Positions 59,268 to 64,000 of a stretch of 64,000 nt of DNA are shown here, in pieces. Both the position numbers and the translations under genes were made by a program. A model generated the notes under the pieces. It was not told where the DNA came from, made no database searches, and saw only the letters and a program-made list of their open reading frames with translations. This DNA is from Rhodocyclales bacterium GT-UBC (GTDB lineage Bacteria; Pseudomonadota; Gammaproteobacteria; Burkholderiales; Rhodocyclaceae), in assembly GCA_003583745.1 (NCBI GenBank), contig QXPY01000003.1:232052-296051 (forward strand). Reading direction: 5' to 3'. Positions within the stretch are counted from its first letter, which is position 1; every line of letters begins with the position of its first letter.

Positions 59268-60416
59268 CTAAGCTTCCAACGCCTTCAAGGCGGCGTCGTA
59301 GCGGATGGCTAAATCTTGCGGATGGTCGACGGTGATGCCGAGGTCGTGTACCAGACCGTCCTTCAGGCCGTATACCCAGCCGTGGATGGTCAGTTTCTGG
59401 CCACGCGACCAGGCATCCTTGACGACCGGGGTATGGCAGAGGTTGACGACTTGTTCGAGTACGTTGAGCTCGCACAGCTTGTCGTGGCGTTGTTCGACGG
59501 GCAGGTTGTCGACCAGGGCCTGGTGCTTGCTATGGACTTCCTGCACGTTGTGCAGCCAGAAGTCGACGATGCCGACCCGGGTCTTGTTCAGGGCGGCACC
59601 GACGCCGCCACAGCCATAGTGGCCGACGACCATGATGTGCTTCACTTTCAGCACGTCGACGGCGTACTGGATGACCGACAGGCAGTTCATGTCGGTGTGC
59701 ATCACCAGGTTGGCGACGTTGCGATGGACGAAGACTTCGCCCGGCAGCAGGCCGACGATCTGGTTGGCCGGGACGCGCGAGTCGGAGCAGCCGATCCAGA
59801 GGAATTCCGGCGCCTGCAACTGGGCCAGCTTGTTGAAGTAATTCGGGTCGACTTCCTGCATGCGTTGGGCCCAGGCCCGGTTGAAGTCGAACAGGTGCGA
59901 CAGGTTTTCGCTGCGGATTTCCTCTTCCGACCAGTTGTCGAGATCGAGGGCGAGGAACATCGTGCCTTCGATCGGCGTCTGGTAGTAATTGGGGGCTTCG
60001 GTAAAGCCCAGTTCGCGATACAGCTTCACCGCCATGCGCATGTTGGGCAGGGTGTCGATGATCAGCTTGCGATAGCCGATTTCCTTGGCGGCCTTGATGG
60101 CGGCCAGCGCCAATGCAGCGCCAATCCCCTGGCCACGTTGTTCAGGCGTGACATATAGACGTTTCATCTCGCATACGCCATCGCTGTCGGGGAGCGGCCG
60201 CACGCCGACGCAGCCGACCGGTTGGCCATCGTTCTCGGCGATGAATAGGCGACCTTGCGGTGCGGCATAGCCACCGGGCAGCGAGGCCATCTCCTGTTCG
60301 AAGTTCTGGAAGGACAGGTCGACGCCCAGCCATGCCGCATAGTTGCGGAAGTACTGGCGAACCTGTTCCAGGGCTTCGGTATCGTGGGCAGTGAGGATGC
60401 GAAGGGTAACGGTCAT
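59268..60416 (-). CDS. Fusion of GNAT acetyltransferase and beta-carbonic anhydrase
   Basis: A single uninterrupted 382-aa frame joins two enzymes. Residues 1 to about 158 are a GNAT domain with acetyl-CoA motif RGQGIGAALALAAI and LYRELGFTEAPNYY. From about 165 a complete beta-carbonic anhydrase follows (SENLSHLFDFNRAWAQRM). Its zinc site is C210, D212, H266 and C269 (CSDSR; HYGCGG). The anhydrase half resembles E. coli Can. No linker is seen. In this cluster, bicarbonate could feed the methylcrotonyl-CoA carboxylase. Confidence 0.92.
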   Translation of the reverse strand: MTVTLRILTAHDTEALEQVRQYFRNYAAWLGVDLSFQNFEQEMASLPGGYAAPQGRLFIAENDGQPVGCVGVRPLPDSDGVCEMKRLYVTPEQRGQGIGAALALAAIKAAKEIGYRKLIIDTLPNMRMAVKLYRELGFTEAPNYYQTPIEGTMFLALDLDNWSEEEIRSENLSHLFDFNRAWAQRMQEVDPNYFNKLAQLQAPEFLWIGCSDSRVPANQIVGLLPGEVFVHRNVANLVMHTDMNCLSVIQYAVDVLKVKHIMVVGHYGCGGVGAALNKTRVGIVDFWLHNVQEVHSKHQALVDNLPVEQRHDKLCELNVLEQVVNLCHTPVVKDAWSRGQKLTIHGWVYGLKDGLVHDLGITVDHPQDLAIRYDAALKALEA

Positions 60417-60470
60417 GCTGTTGAGCTCCAGTTGCGGCGCTCCCGTTCCGGGAACGCCGGCGGGAGCTGT

Positions 60471-61643
60471 TTATGCGGTTTCGGCGAAAAGTTCGCGACC
60501 GATCAGCATTCTACGGATTTCGGAGGTGCCTGCCCCGATCTCATAGAGCTTGGCATCGCGCCACAGGCGGCCGGTCGGGTACTCGTTGGTATAACCGACG
60601 CCGCCCAGGGTCTGGATGGCCTCGCCGGCCATCCAGGTGGCCTTTTCGGCGGAATAGAGAATGGCGCCGGCGGCATCCTTGCGCAGGGTGCGCGAATGGT
60701 CGGTCGCATCGCAGGCCCGGCCGACGGCATAGACGTAGGCGCGGGTGGCCTGCCAGGTGGAATAGAGATCGGCGACCTTGCCCTGCATCAGCTGGAACTC
60801 GCCGATCGCCTGGCCGAATTGCTTGCGCTCGTGCAGGTAGGGGACGACCACGTCCATGCAGGCGGCCATGATGCCGAGCGGGCCGCCGCAGAGCACGGCG
60901 CGCTCGTAGTCGAGGCCGGACATCAGGACCTTGGTGCCGTTTCCGACGCCGCCCAGCACGTTTTCTTCCGGCACTTCGCAATCGTCGAAAAAGAGCGGGA
61001 AGGTGTTGGAACCGCGCATACCCAGCTTGTCGAGATGGGTGCCGTGACTGAATCCCTTGAAGCCCTTTTCGACAATGAAGGCGGTCATACCCTTGGCGCC
61101 GGCGTTCGGGTCGGTCTTGGCATAGACCACCAGCGTATCGGCGTCGCCACCGTTGGTGATCCACATCTTCGAGCCATTGAGGACGTAGCGGTCGCCCTTC
61201 TTCTCGGCCTTGAGCTTCATCGAGACGACGTCGGAGCCGGCGTTCGGTTCGGACATGGCCAAGGCGCCGACATGTTCGCCGGAGATCAGTTTGGGCAGGT
61301 ATTTCTGGCGCTGGGCCTCGTTGCCGTTGCGGCGGATCTGGTTCACGCACAGATTCGAGTGGGCGCCGTAGGAGAGGCCGACTGAAGCCGAGGCGCGGGA
61401 GATTTCTTCGAGGGCGACGATATGGGCCAGGTAACCCATGTTGGTGCCGCCGTATTCCTCGCCGGCCGTCATGCCGAGCAGGCCCATCTCGCCGAACTTC
61501 TTCCAGAGATCGGCCGGGAATTCGTTGACGCGGTCGATTTCGGCGGCACGCGGCGCAATTTCGGCGTCGGCGAAGCTTTTGACGGCATCGCGCAGCAGGT
61601 TGATGTCTTCGCCGAGGCCAAAGTCGAGGCTGGGAATGTTCAT
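60471..61643 (-). CDS. liuA: Isovaleryl-CoA dehydrogenase
   Basis: This 390-aa FAD enzyme oxidises isovaleryl-CoA to 3-methylcrotonyl-CoA. It begins [33 protein letters not shown]. It has [36 protein letters not shown] and [17 protein letters not shown], where Glu of the YERAVL segment is the isovaleryl-type catalytic base, and ends [19 protein letters not shown]. It is the second gene of the operon, 17 bases after the thioesterase gene. Confidence 0.95.
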   Translation of the reverse strand: MNIPSLDFGLGEDINLLRDAVKSFADAEIAPRAAEIDRVNEFPADLWKKFGEMGLLGMTAGEEYGGTNMGYLAHIVALEEISRASASVGLSYGAHSNLCVNQIRRNGNEAQRQKYLPKLISGEHVGALAMSEPNAGSDVVSMKLKAEKKGDRYVLNGSKMWITNGGDADTLVVYAKTDPNAGAKGMTAFIVEKGFKGFSHGTHLDKLGMRGSNTFPLFFDDCEVPEENVLGGVGNGTKVLMSGLDYERAVLCGGPLGIMAACMDVVVPYLHERKQFGQAIGEFQLMQGKVADLYSTWQATRAYVYAVGRACDATDHSRTLRKDAAGAILYSAEKATWMAGEAIQTLGGVGYTNEYPTGRLWRDAKLYEIGAGTSEIRRMLIGRELFAETA

Positions 61644-61659
61644 GTGGTTTGTCTCCGTT

Positions 61660-62109
61660 CTAGGTTTGTTTTTCAGTCTTGCCGTGCATCACCATGATGG
61701 TTTGCTGCATCAGCGCACAGAGCGTTTCCCGGCCGTCTTTCAAGGCGAAGACGTCGGCCTGGGTGACGATCAATGTTCTGCCCGGACGTACCACCTGGCC
61801 GCGGGCGATCAGCTTTTCGCCGTCGGCCGGTGCAACCAGGTTCATCTTGTATTCGACCGTGAGTACGGAAGCGGTCGCCGCCACCATGCTCATCGCCGCA
61901 TAGCCGGCCGCCGAGTCGGCGATCATCCCGACCACGCCGCCATGCACGAAGCCATGCTGCTGCTCGACGCCCGACCAGTGCGGCAGATGGATTTCGGTCC
62001 GGCCATGTTCGACGACGGGCATGCTGGCCTGGATCAGGGCCATGGCGTTCTGCCGGGCAAAACTGGCCAGGACGCGTTCGGCGAAGTGAGGGTCGGATAT
62101 ACGATGCAT
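61660..62109 (-). CDS. PaaI-family hotdog thioesterase
   Basis: This 149-aa protein is a single hotdog domain with [25 protein letters not shown], the acyl-CoA thioesterase signature, and [30 protein letters not shown]. It would release CoA from stalled acyl-CoA intermediates. ATG 62109 coincides with the predicted transcription start, so the mRNA may be leaderless. It heads the liu operon. Confidence 0.88.
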   Translation of the reverse strand: MHRISDPHFAERVLASFARQNAMALIQASMPVVEHGRTEIHLPHWSGVEQQHGFVHGGVVGMIADSAAGYAAMSMVAATASVLTVEYKMNLVAPADGEKLIARGQVVRPGRTLIVTQADVFALKDGRETLCALMQQTIMVMHGKTEKQT

Positions 62110-62115
62110 GGCGTG

Positions 62116-62143
62116 ATTGTATTGACGTTTACGTTAACGTCAA
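62116..62143 (-). promoter_or_regulatory. liu operon promoter overlapped by a LiuR-type palindrome
   Basis: On the minus strand TTGACG (62138-62143) and TACAAT (62116-62121) form a promoter with a 16-base spacer. The palindrome TTGACGTT-6-AACGTCAA (62122-62143) covers the -35 box and the whole spacer. It resembles the known TTnACGTnnACGTnAA-like operator of LiuR, a MerR-family repressor of leucine degradation genes. The predicted start falls at about 62109. Confidence 0.75.
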
Positions 62144-62154
62144 CATGAGCACCG

Positions 62155-62179
62155 AAAAATCCCCGGCCGTGACCGGGGA
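62155..62179 (-). terminator. Terminator of the Nif11-like gene
   Basis: On the minus strand TCCCCGG (62173-62179) pairs with CCGGGGA (62160-62166) across a 6-base loop, followed by five T residues (62155-62159). It separates the Nif11-like gene from the liu promoter. Confidence 0.85.
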
Positions 62180-62188
62180 ATTGCCGAC

Positions 62189-62407
62189 TCAGACGCGAAG
62201 CAGCGCCTTGGCCAGACGTTCCGACAATTGATCTTCGGTGAATTGCGGTTCGTTCGGCGGATACAGCGAGTTTTCCTCGATCTCGAAACCGTGTTCCTGT
62301 GCCAGGGCACGCAGTTCCTTGATCTTTTGGCAGGCCTTCAGGCTTTCCTTGAGGGCGGCGTCGGCTTTGGCCTTTTCGGAAAAGGCTTTGATTGGGGCGA
62401 TGGACAT
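62189..62407 (-). CDS. Nif11-domain-like small protein
   Basis: The 72-aa protein (IKAFSEKAKADAALKESLKACQKIKELRALAQEHGFEIEE) follows the Nif11 pattern: FLxKxxxDxxLxxxL, then ALAxxxGFxxxxxxL. A C-terminal helix follows (FTEDQLSERLAKALLRV). Nif11 proteins occur with nitrogen-fixation genes and as leaders of ribosomal peptides; there is no double-Gly leader site or Cys-rich core here. It has its own promoter region and terminator. Confidence 0.65.
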   Translation of the reverse strand: MSIAPIKAFSEKAKADAALKESLKACQKIKELRALAQEHGFEIEENSLYPPNEPQFTEDQLSERLAKALLRV

Positions 62408-62530
62408 GTTGTTCTCACGAATACTGTTGTGGGGAAAATGCCCGGCAAGCCAGGCGACTTATTCTAAATCCACATTAACAGTAGGGGAATAGTTGCGTTG
62501 CAACAATATTCGGGAAAATTAAGCGGCCGA

Positions 62531-62929
62531 TCAGGCAAGCGGCTCGCCGCGCTGCAGCAAGATGTTCTGGCATTGCTGCTCGAACTGGCTGATTTCGCCG
62601 AGCATGGTCTCGATGTCTTCGCGTTGCTGTTCGAGCGCCTGGCGGCGATTGGCCATGACGCGCAGGCATTCCTGCAGTTGCGATGTCTCATCCTGCGCGC
62701 CCTCGTACATGCCGATCAGATCCTTAATTTCAGCCAGCGACAGGCCGAGCCGCTTGCCGCGCAGGGCCATCTTGAGACGGGCCCGGTCACGCCGGGTGAA
62801 AATCCGCTTGCTGCCTTCGCGCGCCGGCGCCAGGATGCCCTGATCCTCCCAGAAGCGAATGGTCCGTGGCGTAATGCCGAATTCGCGGGCAAGGTCGGAA
62901 ATGGCGAAGGTGGGGGCCGGCTGGCTCAA
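62531..62929 (-). CDS. liuR: MerR-family transcription regulator (LiuR-like)
   Basis: This 132-aa regulator has a MerR winged helix (FAISDLAREFGITPRTIRFWEDQGILAPAREGSKRIFTRRDRARLKMALRGKRLGLSLAEIKDLIGMYEG) and a coiled-coil dimer helix with no metal-binding Cys set. TTG 62929 is chosen because AGGAGA lies 5 bases upstream; an ATG-initiated frame at 62983 has no such site. The likely target is the palindrome at 62122-62143. The symbol is by context. Confidence 0.8.
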   Translation of the reverse strand: MSQPAPTFAISDLAREFGITPRTIRFWEDQGILAPAREGSKRIFTRRDRARLKMALRGKRLGLSLAEIKDLIGMYEGAQDETSQLQECLRVMANRRQALEQQREDIETMLGEISQFEQQCQNILLQRGEPLA

Positions 62930-63030
62930 GCATGTCTCCTGGTGAGTGGCTGCGAGTAAATCAGAAGAGGGGGGATTTTTCAATCCGCTACCGTATGGTA
63001 ACTTTTGCGACCCATACGAACGGAATTCCC

Positions 63031-64000
63031 ATGTCGCCGCATTATCCGCATGCCCATCCGCCCGCTGCCGGCGAGATGACCGAGGTTGCCCCGAATATCT
63101 TCTGGTTGCGCATGCCCTTGCCGTTCCAGCTCGATCACATCAACTTGTGGTTGCTGCGCGACGGGGCCGGCTGGACGATCATCGACACCGGCTTTCCCGA
63201 TGACGGGGTACGCGAAACCTGGACACAGGTCATCGCAGGGCTGGATGGTCCGGTGACCCGCCTGATCGTCACTCATTTCCATCCCGACCACCTGGGGTTG
63301 GCGACCTGGCTGATGGAGAAGACTGGTGCGCCGCTATGGATGACTAGCAGCGAGTTCCTGACCGCCCATGTCGTCTGGCACGAGGTGGCCGGACACGGGG
63401 CGCGTTTCATGGTGGAGCAGTTCCGGAAGCATGGCCTGGATGCCGAGCGCCTGGCCAAGTTCGAGAAGCGTGGTTCCGGCTATCGCAAGGCAGTCCCCAG
63501 CTTGCCCGATCACTATCATCGCCTGAAGGAAGGCGACGAAATCGCGATCAATGGCCGGAACTGGCGGCTTTTGATCGGCCACGGCCATGCTCCTGAGCAT
63601 ATGTCGCTTTACTGCGCCGAACTCGGCGTGTTAATTTCCGGAGACATGCTTTTACCGAGAATTTCCACCAATATCAGCGTCTTTGCGGCAACGCCGGACG
63701 CCGATGCGTTGGGCTGGTATCTGAACTCTCTGGATCAACTGGCGAAGGATGTTCCGGGAGAAACATTGGTGTTGCCATCACACGGCCTGCCGTTTACGGG
63801 GGTGCAGGATCGTGTGGCGGCATTGCACGCTCACCACGATGAACGCCTGCGTGCTCTGGAGAATAGCTGTGAAGAAGCGCCAAAGAGCGCAGCCGAGTTG
63901 CTGGAGACCTTGTTTCAACGAGCACTCGATACGCATCAAACCATGTTCGCGATGGGCGAGGCGATTGCCCATCTGAACCATCTTGAGCAAGCCGGTCGGC
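63031..64000 (+). CDS. MBL-fold metallo-hydrolase, 3' end outside window
   Basis: The frame is open from ATG 63031 to the window end (323 codons). It has HFHPDHLG near residue 75-85 as the metal motif, later GHGHAPEHMSLYC, ISGDMLLPRIS and VLPSHGLPFTG. This looks like a glyoxalase II/AtsA-like or lactonase-type hydrolase of the PhnP/RomA kind; substrate unknown. It is divergent from the MerR regulator across about 100 bp, so the regulator might control it too. Confidence 0.85.
   Translation, partial: MSPHYPHAHPPAAGEMTEVAPNIFWLRMPLPFQLDHINLWLLRDGAGWTIIDTGFPDDGVRETWTQVIAGLDGPVTRLIVTHFHPDHLGLATWLMEKTGAPLWMTSSEFLTAHVVWHEVAGHGARFMVEQFRKHGLDAERLAKFEKRGSGYRKAVPSLPDHYHRLKEGDEIAINGRNWRLLIGHGHAPEHMSLYCAELGVLISGDMLLPRISTNISVFAATPDADALGWYLNSLDQLAKDVPGETLVLPSHGLPFTGVQDRVAALHAHHDERLRALENSCEEAPKSAAELLETLFQRALDTHQTMFAMGEAIAHLNHLEQAGR

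Overview
The window reads as a chromosome segment of a betaproteobacterium of the Rhodocyclaceae type (Dechloromonas/Azonexus-like). This rests on high GC in the core genes, the gene families present (DUF1840, UbiK, a TorF-type porin with glnK-amtB, a liu leucine-degradation cluster, COG4648), and an S-adenosylhomocysteine (SAH) riboswitch in front of metH. The species call is inference; no rRNA is present.

Region 1 (1 to about 11,130) is an accessory island with lower GC. On the plus strand it carries the 3' part of a type III restriction gene, an unknown membrane coiled-coil protein, a small protein of a family common on integrative elements, and a serine resolvase. On the minus strand there is one continuous cassette: tyrosine integrase, AlpA-type regulator, a RepA-like protein with a damaged P-loop, a gene II/X-type rolling-circle replication initiator, a RecQ-family helicase, and an RHH/PIN toxin-antitoxin pair. 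The island ends inside a ROK-family kinase gene. Only that gene's first 13 codons (MRLGIDLGGTKID) remain at 11125-11166, still joined to an upstream methyltransferase gene. This marks the attachment site and gives one boundary of the element.

Region 2 (11.1-37.3 kb) is core genome: cell wall (amidase, murB), a stand-alone BLUF blue-light sensor, metH with promoter and SAH riboswitch, a BamE-like protein, rhodanese, the ubiK-comM-bcr operon, and a nitrogen-controlled torF-glnK-amtB operon with a sigma-54 promoter and NtrC-like site. It continues with purU plus an isochorismatase-family gene, thrH, an O-methyltransferase, an ABC-F ATPase, a pair of HD-GYP proteins (the second with a broken HD motif), mutY, a flavin reductase and tRNA-Gly(CCC).

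Region 3 (37.3-47.9 kb) holds a radical-SAM/COG4648 pair, a TPR-glycosyltransferase, a Lon-N-domain protein, the chain rapZ - NusG-II - Gx transporter - ubiX, an M20 amidohydrolase, an MBL hydrolase and two DUF1289-type mini-proteins.

Region 4 (47.9-63 kb) is a long minus-strand leucine/isovalerate catabolic cluster. It includes isovaleryl-CoA dehydrogenase, both methylcrotonyl-CoA carboxylase subunits, methylglutaconyl-CoA hydratase, HMG-CoA lyase, a thiolase and a second acyl-CoA dehydrogenase. Accessory genes are interspersed, including a GNAT-carbonic anhydrase fusion. A promoter overlapped by a LiuR-like palindrome (62116-62143) heads the cluster, and a MerR regulator is encoded nearby. 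A Nif11-like small protein and a truncated MBL hydrolase complete the right end.
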